Shown here piece by piece: positions 48,881 to 60,375 of a DNA stretch of 64,000 nucleotides. A program made the position numbers and the translations under genes. The stretch's first letter is position 1. The number at the start of each line of letters is the position of its first letter. Under the pieces are notes generated by a model. That model worked only from the letters and a program-made list of their open reading frames with translations, was not told where the DNA came from and did not search any database. Source of the stretch: Cyathus striatus (lineage: Eukaryota; Basidiomycota; Agaricomycetes; Agaricales; Nidulariaceae); assembly GCA_025738555.1 (NCBI GenBank), contig JAOVFP010000016.1, positions 1,240,001-1,304,000 on the forward strand. The letters run 5' to 3'.

Positions 48881-50940
48881 GGTCATGAGGGAGGAGGTGG
48901 ATAGGTGGAGGTGTTGCGTGTTGCAAAGAAGCTCATTGTTTGCATGAAGGCGGGATGGTAAACTATGATGCACACAAATAAAGTCGGTCCCCAACTCTAA
49001 ACGACTTCCATCCATTCTACCTCATCTATCGCAAAACCCTCCACCAATGCTTGTACATTTTGCTTGTAACGTTCCTGTTGGAGCACAAGCCCAAATCTTA
49101 CTTGCCATATGCCAGTACTTGGCGTTCACATATGTTGCCGTGCCAAATGTTATCATTGAGTAAGTTCTACGCTTGTATTTCTGACTTTAAGACGCTGAAT
49201 ATGACCTATGTTTCAGAACCGTTACTTATGGTCGCAGCTACGCAAGAGTAGAAGCTTCCTTCCTCGATGCAGGGTACCTACACCTGTTTTCAACTGTGCT
49301 CTATGTGTAGGCAGAAGTGGTGGATCACCAGTAGTAGCAGTAAGCAACTACATCTTCCATGTTATATCCCTCTAGACCTGACAGCCATTCTTCATGTAGA
49401 ATCATTTGTATAGTAGCTACACTTAAAAGCATAGTATTATGATGCAGTCATTTGAACACTCTAGATGTAGTGGGACATATGGTGCTATGAGTATGTCAAG
49501 GAGAGCTGCTGCCGTCGTTGTGCGTATCGTGAGTTTCTTCTTGCTATATTCTTTTGCCCCTTCTATTGGTTCGTTCCTTCTCCATTCCTTTCCTCCTTCG
49601 TTTCCCCGCTTCCTTCCACTGTCGTTCTTCCACTTTACCTGTTCACTGTATTGAGGATGGCGGTTCATGTTGAGTAGGGGATGGTGGTTGAGGATTGTTC
49701 TCGGTGTGCACAGATAATCCGTTTGTGCAAAGGCTTAGCAGTACATTGGACACACTACAGCCGAAACTTCATAAGGCGGGGTATAAAGCTGCAGCGGGGC
49801 TTTCGGGGCAGGGGTTTTTTCCATGTACACCTGGTCCGAGGGGGAGAGAGGAAGTGGGATGAGTGGGATCGTCGGGACGGTATGGACTACGACGAACCTG
49901 ATGTGGATGAATTTGGGGTGGGGGACGAGCTTCGGCGAAGGGTTCGAGGAGGGACAATTTTTGGATTTCACAGAGAGGGGATGGGGTTACTTACCCATTG
50001 TTAACCATGATGACGATAAACGAGTTAAAGTAGCATTTCTTGATTCCAGCCACTTGTATCTGTTTTAGACCGTTCTCTATGTGTAGACAAAAGTGGTGGA
50101 TCACAAGTAGCAGCGGTAAGCAACTGGATCTTCAATGTTATTTTACTTCTGACAACCATTGTGAAGAATCTTATGTATATAATAGCTACGCTTGAAAGTG
50201 GTGAATATGTTATCATCATTTGAACTCTCTAGAAAATAGTGTGACATATTCTTCTTGTTAACCAAGTCCAACTCGCCACTTCCCAGTCCCATCGACACCT
50301 TTCCAGCTCCAACCTCAGATGTGCAATAGGTCATGTGTTCTTCGTTCCCCCCCACTCTTACAATTCACCCACTTGTCCGAGCCCAAATGACACGACCCTG
50401 CTCCTCCTTCAACTCCTACACCGACCCCGGCTGCTGCTACTTCCCTGCCAATCACAAGACAAGAAAACCAGCACTGTCGCCGTCGATAATGAGAAGGAGC
50501 AGGCAGAGAATATGGGCTTCTTTTGTAGGCGGGATGGCGTGGGCACACATAGGAGGTGTACACTGACATGTGGACAGAGTCTCAGGCAATGTTTGAAAGT
50601 TGCTCAAAATTTACACTTTACAGGTCGGTGCCACAGATATGGACCATATGGTTGAGCATATCCCAATTTATAAACAGTTCTTACATAATAAATAGTATTA
50701 TACTTGTCTAATAAATCACTTTGAACAACTAACTAGACTAAGGTCAAATATCCCTAGAACATGAGCGCTTTCCCAAGACTTGTTCATAAAATTAATGTTA
50801 GCTTATCAGAATCGTAAACATGAGACTCACTAGTACTGTTCTGGATTTTATTCACCATGGCTTTATAGAACAACAGGAACTCCAGTTCTCCAGTTCCTAG
50901 TCCAAGAAGGAAGCAATCATCCCAGTTCTCAACCAACCCT
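48881..50940. repeat. further degenerate dispersed repeats
   Basis: Copies of the pieces described for 43.6-47.7 kb (notably 48925-48985, 49047-49440 and 50025-50230). No gene supported. The minus-strand frame 50315-50569 is not recognisable. Confidence 0.55.
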
Positions 50941-50949
50941 AAGTGGAAA

Positions 50950-53900
50950 GCCGGCTTTTAAAACCAGTTACAAAATGCAAAGAGGGTAAATACCTGGATC
51001 CGGATTAAAGACTATAGGATCAAATGAAGAGATGCTGAATTCAGGTATGCATTTGTCCAGGTTGTCACATATAACCTTTCTCTCCTCTAGACACTTCAGT
51101 ACTTCCTCCAGTCCAACCCAATCTCTACAGACCCATTCCAGTTGGGATTTGAAAATGGTATAGTGCCGAGACTCTTCTATATTCTCGACATTAGAGAAGA
51201 ATGCACGCTTGTAATAACCTTTAAAAAGATCATTAAGTGAGCCAATGTTGGGATCACTAGATCAATCATGGGATCTTCTAGTCGATTTCTGTCACTGTCC
51301 ATGATTTCCACATAACTGAAGATTGATTCCAGAAGTAAATAAGTTCAACCTTTACTTATGATATTCTGCATATGCATTTCAAGGCTCAAGTTGCATACAT
51401 TGTATTCAGTCAGAGCCATATCGGGTGTGATGCCAACCAAGGATAATGTATTAAGCATGTCGCCATCTTGAGTCTCCTCATAGGAGGAGTTGCATATGAC
51501 TGGTTGAAGATGTATATAGCAGACAAAAAGTATGACATCTTTAAGCCCACTCTCTGTTTGAACATCAGGAAGGTGACCTTTATCTTTAAATGTATATTTA
51601 GTACTGTTTTGAGAGCACACATAAAATTTACTTGCCAGATTTCTGAATATTTCCAAGTCCCAAAGTTTTGTACAGATAACATGCCAGAAGATTCATATGT
51701 GACTGCTGCAAATAGCAAACATCTAGATTTGTGATAATTTGACCACTGAAAAAGGTATGGAACACCCCATATATCACCCTTGGAATGCAGGACATGGGCA
51801 AGAAATGGCCACCATGACAAATAGCATCCTCTGGAGTGTAAACAGCATGGAGAGTACAGGGTCTCATGATTCTTATCATCAAAAAATTAGAAGAGATTTT
51901 AATGAAGATATAGAAACTCACAGGGTATCGTCAGGGTTCAAAAGAATCATTTCAATCCTCCATTTTGACAGGTCAAGGTCTCTTACACTGACATTAGGGT
52001 CTGTCCAAGTAGAGATGGATGAAAGATCTTCAGGATTTATGGGTTCTGCCACAGCCCAAAGCTTCCTTCCAGCACAGACACGAACAAAAGTTCCCTCTCC
52101 TCTGCTATCTATGTGCCACAGGTGATTTGCACCTTCTGTTGCAGCCAGACCAAATCTAATATCAGCTGTCAGAAGTACGTGAATGCAGTCCGATTCATGT
52201 CTAGTACGGATCACTGCATGAACATCAGTAGCGTAAGAGCTCTCCTCTACTGCTGCATGAGGAGCCTCAAAAGAAAGAGCATTAATGCTCTTCTTCATAT
52301 CCTCAGGAGCTCTTGATGACGTGAGTAGATCCACCAAATGGCCAGAGACAACCCTATTCTGGAAGTTCTCATCGCCTTTTGGGACGGGAATAGAATGATC
52401 TGCTTTTTATGTCAACATACATTACAGGTGGTAGCAGGGAAAACGAACCCTGCATATCGGTTTGTTCATAAAGGTCTGCAAGGGTTTCAAGCCCATCTTC
52501 ATCGAAGTGGAGAATCTTTCCACCACTCCCTGTAATAACAATGTTATGAGTGTGGATTATGTCCTGAACTTGATGCGTAGACAAATTTTCAAACTGATTC
52601 TGGGTACAGGTGAAAATTGTCGACTTGTTGGGGTTATCAAGAAACAGTGGCCATTTAATACCGCTGCCGTTTATATCAGAATATGAACACAGTGTGAAAT
52701 CATACACTGAATCCCATGCATCACTATCTTCTTTTGTCTGACCAAGACATATTAGAATAGAATATAGTGCATACAGATATATTGCACATACATGAATATT
52801 GAAGGTGTGTTGCTGGGAGTTCCCATCACCATCCCACAGGGTTAATACCTTGCTCTTTATATGAGAGTACCTCTAAAAGAAAGGAATCACGTAAATCAAT
52901 AGTCATATATAACAGCTCAAAGAACGTATGTCTGTTGCCACATGGAGTTCCAGTGCTTTCTTTCCTGGAGGTCCAACATAGTCACTCTAAACATACCAAT
53001 TGTTAGAATGCTTATAGAGTATTTCCATGCATTGCATCAAGACTTACCTCTGATGGTTTCAACATGGTTAGAACATCCTTCTCAAGTCTCTTTCATTCAT
53101 CTGAATGCCTTGCAATTGATAGCAAATCCGACTTCGCAGGAATGGAAACACTATATGAATTATAATCATTCATGGTTTTCTTCCTGCTGGCACCCTTAGA
53201 CTTCAGGCTACCTGGATGGTATGAAGACTCCTCCTCAGCTACCATCTCCTTCACTGAAGGACCTGCAGAAGCTTGGGACAAAATTCACGATGACCTTCTA
53301 GAACTGGTCATGCCCTCAGCTCGAGCCTGCATTTGGGAAGTCTTTCTCTTTTTTGATGGTCATGTAGATTCTTCATCTTGTTCCATCATTGCCGTTGTTG
53401 CTCCATCTTGTTCCATAGTTGCCAGTGCTGCTTCATCTTGATTCAGTTCCACAGAATTGTCATTTGGATCTGTCCATTCTGATACCATTACATCATCTTG
53501 CATTGAGAGCATTGAGAGGAAGTCATTAGCTGCAATCCAGTTGTACGCCGCATCAGGAAGAGGCCAGCCCGCAGGAATCGGTAAGTCGACGAAAGATCGA
53601 AATACGCACATCTTCTTTTGATACAAAATTTCTTCTCCTGAGAATGAAATGAGCTTATGGGGGCCAATGACAAATGTGAATGAAGCATACCCTGAGTGAA
53701 AAACGTGATCTCTGCTTCACTAAATTCATACTTGTCAAGCAAGACTTTCCATTTGTTTTGCAGTATTAGGAATGTGCCGGCAGCAGACCTATGACCTTCA
53801 ACAATTTCTAGAATCACAGTCCAGAGGTCCTTTTCAAGGATCTCCACAACAGCTGGCCTTTCATTCCCTAACAGCTTTTTATTCTAATTCATATTATGAG

Positions 53901-54920
53901 CTAACAGACGTTCTATGATCATAAAGCTCATACCAATATTAACTCCTCGTAGCCGACACTCATCTTCTGTAAAGTGAGATTTCTTGGGACAATAGCAACT
54001 AGGGGGGAGATCATAGCGGCGAGCTGTAATGATTGTCTTATTCTGTTCACATTCTTGAACAACGACTGCACGGAAGCGGACTCCCCATCAAGACAAAGAT
54101 CTTGAAAGTTGTCAGGTACTTGGAGGTTTCCCCCACCCTGAGAATTCAGCCAGAGGAAGTGCAAAGCATCGTATAAAACCTACCTTAATCATGGTGCAGA
54201 TGCAAAATGCGATTGATGCCAAGTTTTTTACGATGACAGATGCCTCCTTATAACCTTGCATCAGTTTTATTTCGTCAGCCAGGTGGATAGAAGTATCGGT
54301 GGATGTCGATCCAGTGCCTTTTCTGTATGTTGATTCGGTGAGAGGTATAGAGACAAATTTCTTAATTGCTTCGTGCAGATCCTTAAGACTCTCCAGATTC
54401 TGAAGAATATTTAGTAGATAACATGGAGGACTACAAAGATACGTACCTGGTACCTTCCTGCAGGCCCTACCCAACAGCCCTGCCATTTGTGCCGCAGAAC
54501 ATCCCACGCCGTACTGTCCTTACCAACAGGTGCCAATCCTTTGAGATCCAAAACAATGTCCATCACTGTGAGCGCAGTCATATAACATGCAAGTTGTTTG
54601 CATACTGCAGGCTGCCAATTACCGGTTTCGACACGAAAGGGATCTAATTTGGGCATGGAAGATGTGCCTTCATCTAGAAGGAGGTCGGCAGGTATTGAAA
54701 CACCCCAAGGAGACATGCTCTTGAGATCTCTTTCAAATACATCAAGGCAGTGAAAGAGTGGCTAGTGCATGTCAGAGGTTCCCTAGATTGATAACAGTGC
54801 AATCAAATCACGTACCATAAAGATGCTGTCCTCAGGGATTAGCTGACAATAATCTTCCTCTATGATTGCTGCGTGAGTATGGAATGGAGTGAGTGCATGG
54901 TAGGTAGAGGAAGAAGGCAT
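50950..54920 (-). pseudogene. JmjC-domain protein, copy 2 (broken)
   Basis: Paralogue of 20389-24286 with the same exon order. Start at 54920 (MPSSSTYHALTPF); DLLLDEGTSSMPKLDPF and CKQLACYMTALTVMDIVLDL in exon 2; TSIHLADEIKLMQG; PSKKRKTSQ basic block; JmjC core LAATEGANHLWHIDSRGEG (WHID near 52107-52118) and MRPCTLHAVYTPEDAICHGG. The metal ligands are kept. Lesions: TGA at 53360-53362 (shared with copy 1), TGA at 53285-53287 and at 53093-53095 (arginine codons in copy 1), and a one-base insertion near 52402-52410 that shifts frame between VDIKS and DHSIPVPK. The gene would not give a full-length product. Confidence 0.75.
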
Positions 54921-54954
54921 AGTGAGCTATCGACAGAGAATGAGAGTACTGAAG

Positions 54955-54968
54955 TTGGGAATACCCAA
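54955..54968 (-). promoter_or_regulatory. palindromic upstream motif of JmjC copy 2
   Basis: TTGGGTATTCCCAA then CTTCAGTACT on the gene strand, 35 nt before the ATG. Confidence 0.55.
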
Positions 54969-55175
54969 ATGACAGTGCAGGAATTATGAGGGTGATTAAA
55001 AGAATAGAACAGAGATCGAACAAAGGACATATTGAAATGGTAGCACGTATTGACAGTAAAATTTAAGGCTGCTGACAAAGCACATTTGATTGAAAAGATG
55101 TCCGTGACCGCGTCAATGAATCAACACATGGTCTATGTCAATGCATTGACTAATTACAGGTCACCATCACTAATG

Positions 55176-55240
55176 CCAAACAATCCGGTCACGAGCGTCG
55201 TTTCCTCAATGGAAATGACGCTTGTGACCGGATTGTTTGG
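55176..55240. repeat. hairpin palindrome H5 (longest member)
   Basis: Thirty-base arms with a 5-nt loop TCAAT. The left arm is CCAAACAATCC joined to GGTCACGAGCGTCGTTTCC, the right arm nearly its exact complement. About 255 nt upstream of JmjC copy 2. Confidence 0.93.
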
Positions 55241-56190
55241 CAGAAAGCCATTTAACAAATATACACGACGTGAAGCTGTTGACAAACAAAGCGATATGGT
55301 CACGAGCGTCATTTCCTCGATGGAAACAACACTCGTGACTTGATTGTTTGGTAATGTCTGGAGGCTATTAATAGATATATACAAGCACATCAGATAGCGA
55401 TGTACACTAGCTCACTTATTTCAAGATATTTTTGTATGCATTTTGGCGAAGCTCATGAAGTGGCATGGGTATTCCCATACACTTCAAGCCTAGTCGACAG
55501 GCATCAAATCACTCACATACTCGCTACTCAGTACTCAGTCGTTGAAACATTGACCCCTTATGCATTCGGCTGCACAGAGTTGAGCTCAACCCCATCCGTG
55601 TTTGTCCATGTTGTGTCCCGACCTACTACCATTTATGCATCCGTTACAGGTTACTCATTTGGGATAAAGGCCTCACTCCCACGTCCGGTATGATGGTGGC
55701 ATTTATAATATGATGTTTAGATGTTGATCAACTCATTTCAAGATCGTTTTGTATACATTCAGACGGAGCTCACGAAGTGGCATAGGTATTCCCATACACT
55801 TCAAGGCTAGTCAACAAGCATCAGATCTCTCTGTGATTTCTAAAATATCACTCCTTCTCACTTTGGAATGCTGTTTTAACTCCTGCACAACCCACCGCTT
55901 AAATAAATGGAATCTCTAGTTATGTCTCAAGGAAGATATTGTTTTTCGGTATTTCGTGAGTCAGTTTGGATGCTGCAATTACAAACGCTTATGCTTGCGC
56001 TTTTTTTTTTGGTGCAGTAGCAGGAAGATCTTAATGGGATTGAGCCTTACATGGCCCGAGGTGTCTCCAGTAGCAATCATATGGCCTTCGGATGCCGGAC
56101 TAGTTAGTGCATTGGTGGCCCACCTGCACGTACTACTCATATTATGTATTAAACCTATTAGATGCGACATGTTACTGTGTGGCTGTGAGC
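55240..56190. repeat. upstream segment, inverted copy of 25260-25870
   Basis: See 25260-25870. Here the unit is longer because a piece near 55420-55500 (CATGGGTATTCCCATACACT) is repeated at 55735-55810 (CATAGGTATTCCCATACACT). Confidence 0.8.
55298..55340. repeat. hairpin palindrome H6
   Basis: GGTCACGAGCGTCATTTCC, loop TCGAT, then GGAAACAACACTCGTGACT, 58 bp beyond H5. The flank TTGATTGTTTGG continues the H5 arm sequence on one side only. Confidence 0.88.
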
Positions 56191-56646
56191 TTGGGTTGTT
56201 GCACATCACAAATAAGCTCCCTGCTTGCATAAAGGCAGGATTGGAAACGACGACACCCGCAAACAATGCCAGCTCAACTACCCCTGATTACCCTCAATCC
56301 TGCCGCTTTTATTCTCAATCCTACCAAGGTGCTCATACTGCGATATCACATGGTGATCCCCGCAAGACACGAGGCAGCTAGTTATCCATCCATGAAAGGA
56401 GCCACTGACTGGCTTTGTTGGATCTACCTTACCTTCACCATAACCACCACCGTTATTTGTTATCGAGACTAGTGCAAACCATAACTATGATATTGACTTG
56501 TTCTGCCAAAGTATGTCCTGTGCCATCACTGTAATGCTGTATGATTGCTAAATTGTGATCACAGGCGGCCCTACAAGAAGGCAATAAAGTAAGCTATGAT
56601 GTTGTTGCAGGTTATGCCTGCTGATGATAAACTTACTTTACTCTAG

Positions 56647-57661
56647 TTGTTACATCAGCTTCACGTTACAGAGAGGAATTTATGCAAGATTCTTGCAATC
56701 ACTCTCCACAAAAAGGGAGTTGCAGACATGGTCGACTCACTGGAAGTTACCTTTGGGAAGATTCCTAAGACTGTTGCTGGGAGGAATATAGTGCCGAACC
56801 TTCAACGATTATTATTAAGATTGAGCTCGCTGACAACAATTTCAGTCAATCTATCAGCCTGGTTATACGAAGACTGCAAGTCATTGTTTAATTGCTTAGC
56901 CTTGCCTACCCTTTGTATTTTTTGTGGAATTGGAATTCCTCACACTTACATTTCAAGATTCATTGCCCGGCATCCTCTATTGGAGGCGATTGACATTGGA
57001 AAATGCCACTTGTCTAGTTGTCCTCTTCGCCATGTGAAACAGCTTTGACTCCTAAATGAATCTGCTGGTGCACCCTGTGTTTTGAATATTGGAAACCCCC
57101 AAAACATTAGATGGATATCTCTTCATATTGAGCATCCTTCCCTATTTTTAAAAGATCAAATCCCGGATTTTGTTGCGGTTAGGATTGTCCACCTAGATCT
57201 TTCGAATGCAGATAGTGAAATATTTCGAAAAGTATTATGCCACATGCCAAACATTCATCGCCTTGAGCTTTATGAGTTCAATCCGCCAGTAAGCTTGTCC
57301 ACTACATGTTACTGTTCTTTCTGACTTTCCGATACTCTAGATGCATTATGAAATTGATTATTTCGCTATTCTATGTGCATCGCTACGGGGCTTGAAGGAA
57401 TTAAAAGAGCTGACGTGGAGGACAAAGCGGAAACTAGTCCAGCCATCTAGCTGCATGCTCTATGAGAGGATACTTATCGAACATTTGGCTGGTGATCCAC
57501 ATAGTCAGGATTTCCTTCCGAACCTGAAAGACATTCGACTCTACTACCCCACTGAAACACCTAACTATGAGCAGACCAGCTGGTGGAAATGTGCTGATTT
57601 TGAATGGGGAAGGACAAGAGGCCTCTCGATGGAAGTTGGGGACCCTGCCATCATTGCTTAA
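56647..57661 (+). pseudogene. leucine-rich (F-box-type) protein relic with one TGA
   Basis: The frame reads TVAGRNIVPNLQRLLLRLSS, LTTISVNLSAWLYEDC, ARHPLLEAIDIGKC, VRIVHLDLSNADSEIF and CHMPNIHRLELYEF, the leucine-rich pattern of the large mushroom F-box/LRR family. The F-box itself, if present, would be in an upstream exon; CTCTAG at 56641-56646 looks like an acceptor. A TGA at 57046-57048 interrupts the frame in HVKQL-stop-LLNESAG, where arginine (CGA) is plausible. An intron (GTAAGC at about 57290 to TACTCTAG at 57340) joins the last exon, which runs to a TAA at 57659-57661. Confidence 0.6.
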
Positions 57662-58553
57662 TCTAACTGAATTTCTTTGCCCAATTTTCGACTTTCTATG
57701 TACAACATAACTTCTTACTATTAAAAACCTCGGGCTTTCCCCTAGCATTATTAACATGATTATAATTTAGTTTAGCTGGTTTTATGTGGTGTTTATTAAG
57801 TTTTCAGTCAGTTCCGAAGGTTATATATTTCCCGTCTCTAGGCCTTGGAAGATGTAAAGGCCTTTGATACATAGGACGTTCCAAAATGGTATAGGAAACG
57901 GTTCAAGTGGTGGAGCCTAGCTCTGACGTCGAGCATGAATGAATACAACAGACAATGGAACTGGCCTTTCATATATTCAAAGGAGGTTATTTTTAAACCT
58001 GCATGACTTCACAAAGCCTTTTAAAATACTTTCAGATCGATTGCCGCTTATCTTTAATAGACGGACAATCAGATGCTAGAATCTCATGACAAACACCTGA
58101 TCAAAGAAAAGACAATACCTCTCTTATCAATGCCCAGTATGTTGACAAGAATGAGGGCTTAATTTCATTAGCCATGTACAAAATAAATCAACTAAAGGAC
58201 GAGCTTGATCATAAAATGAAGTAGGGATATTTTTAAATGCTAAACATCTTAACAGCTAATGCATTAGTAAAACGTACAGGAAAATCTTGATCTCTAGACA
58301 TGTCTATGACAACAAAGAAAGACTAGTCCGGTAGACAAACGTCATACTTATTACCTTTTTTGATGAGTACAAAGAGAATATTCATGATCAAAGATCATAA
58401 AGTTTATATATCATGATATCTCAAAGGTTTCTCAAAGGTTCATATTTTCGTTCTTGCATCCTTCAAGTTATTTCTCGAATTTCTCTGGCATTTATCTGTC
58501 TATACATGTCCACAATGTTTCTTGGATTTATGAATTCTTTGAATTTCCACTAA
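57662..58553. other. no gene seen
   Basis: AT-rich intergenic sequence without recognisable features. Confidence 0.4.
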
Positions 58554-59426
58554 ATCCCCTTACCAAAGAAGAGAGGGTCCGATACGCCACTCCCATTGGA
58601 GCAACAAAAATCAGGCAATGTTTTTTTTAAAATCATTTCTCCATATGCTAATGAATATAAACCTTCAGCTGAACCATCACAGATTCAGTTTCCAATTCCT
58701 GAAATTTCTATTTCGCCCTCTAATGGAACTTTGGGCTCCATTTCCAACTTAACAGCTATGGGCACTGAAGAACGTCTTCCAGTACAACCTATGTACTGGA
58801 GAGTCCACCCTCCTTATTACCCGATGGAGGACCTGTACTTATTGAATCCTGGACCTTATAGACCATCCATTGTTACAGGAGATTGTTACAGTGAGAAATA
58901 TTTAAGCAGGTTAGCTTCCCTATATTTATTCTCTACTAAATATTGAGATAGATATAGTTATGAAAAAGCAATTTTACGATTTCTTTTCATTGCTTTATTG
59001 GGAGTATTTCTCTACTTAGTTTATGAGGAATTTGAGTGGAGAAATGCTACGGAGATACTTCGTACGTTTAAAATTTACTTTTTAATTCATTTCGCAATCA
59101 CTGATCTACATCAGGTAACATTAAAGACTCAGAGACATGTGCCTTCCAGTACAACATCAATAGGTGTATGTCCATCAATATTCCAGATATGATTGAAACA
59201 TGTAAGGTGTGGAAGACATGCATGGAAAAAAATCCCAGATTCTTTTCTAAATTAAATGTTATTGTCGAATTGTTCACAAATATTCTCAATGCATTTTTTG
59301 AAAGAATGGGTATTAAGACATTAGTAAGTGATTATTAATGATTTCGAAATTTCGTAACAATGTCATAACTCGAGCTAGATGTTTATGTTTATTTTACTAG
59401 TTGGTGTATTGAATATGTGGAGCTGA
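58554..59426 (+). CDS. Brl1/Brr6-like nuclear-envelope protein (four exons, 5' end uncertain)
   Basis: Brl1/Brr6 proteins sit in the nuclear envelope/ER membrane and support nuclear pore assembly. Exons 58554-58909, 58952-59061, 59115-59323 and 59379-59426 join in frame through introns GTTAGC...GATAG, GTACGT...TCAG and GTAAGT...CTAG. The spliced protein has a proline-rich N-terminal part, transmembrane helix 1 (RFLFIALLGVFLYLVYEEF), then ATEILRNIKDSETCAFQYN, CMSINIPDMIETCKVWKTCM with the four conserved cysteines of the Brl1/Brr6 domain, FTNILNAFFERMGIKTL, and helix 2 (MFMFILLVGVLNMW) before TGA. Without splicing the region looks like unrelated fragments. The tail after helix 2 is very short and no ATG starts the first exon, so an upstream exon is missing or the copy is truncated. 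Confidence 0.75.
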
Positions 59427-59499
59427 AGTGTAGTAGATAAAAGTGGAGAGCAACCTTGGAGTGAGAACAACTTGCCTTTAAATTTATAGCATTGGATTG

Positions 59500-60200
59500 T
59501 ATGGTATGACATAGGCACCCGCTGATGGATAGTGTATAGAAAACATTTTTATATGTAAAATACTTCATCAGATATAACTGTTAAATGTTAAATGTTTGAA
59601 ATACCTATAAGTATTCCCAGATGAACAGAGGTTTCCGTCATTAACCTGCAGAGCTGAAGCACGGTGGGACACGTGATTCAATCGCATCATATGTTTACAT
59701 AAAATATTTAATGTTCAATGCAGACATCGATTATCCTCCAATGTCCACACTGACTGCTTTTCATAATGCTGGTTGTGTTCTTCGTACCTCATATTGGAGG
59801 CTCAAGTGCTCAGTACTCAGGCGTTGTATAGGTGCTCCCATCTTAATTTGGCTTTCCTGTATGGTCTCAGTCTCAGATCTTAACGTTCGTCATCCAAACC
59901 TTTGTTTCGCACGATGGAGCTCAGTATACAGACACCACTGACCTTAGGTTTATACCAATAGTAGCTACTAAAGTACTCAAGTACTCATGCATCATGTCCC
60001 ACCTTTCGTATCCTTGTTACTTTGCATCAGAGGCTCTGGTGTCGCACAGGTGCTCCTGTCTTCGCTTCTTGCTCCCATGTGGTGGTCTCAATGTTTGTCA
60101 TTCATTGTCATTCGATTCTTTGTATTAGTGCTGTCTTATCTAGAGAACAATAGACAGCTGGATTTGTCCTTAGTGGATCCTTTGTGCATGTAGAGAAAGA
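59500..60200 (+). repeat. dispersed repeat R1, copy at 59.6 kb
   Basis: Matches 42555-43260 in the same orientation and part of 31850-32190 inverted. It lies directly upstream of the 60.4-kb gene, as at 42.6 kb. Confidence 0.7.
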
Positions 60201-60375
60201 TTAGCATCACACGTCTTTATTCTCACTTGCTCCTTTGTTGGCTGTGGCTCAGTGTTCTATCATATACAGAGCTATAAATGTTCGAATACAAATGGCGTGA
60301 CGTTCTATTTAATCCATACCCAATATTTCAACCTCTAACACATTTCTGAAAGATGACTATACCTCTTTTTTCCTT

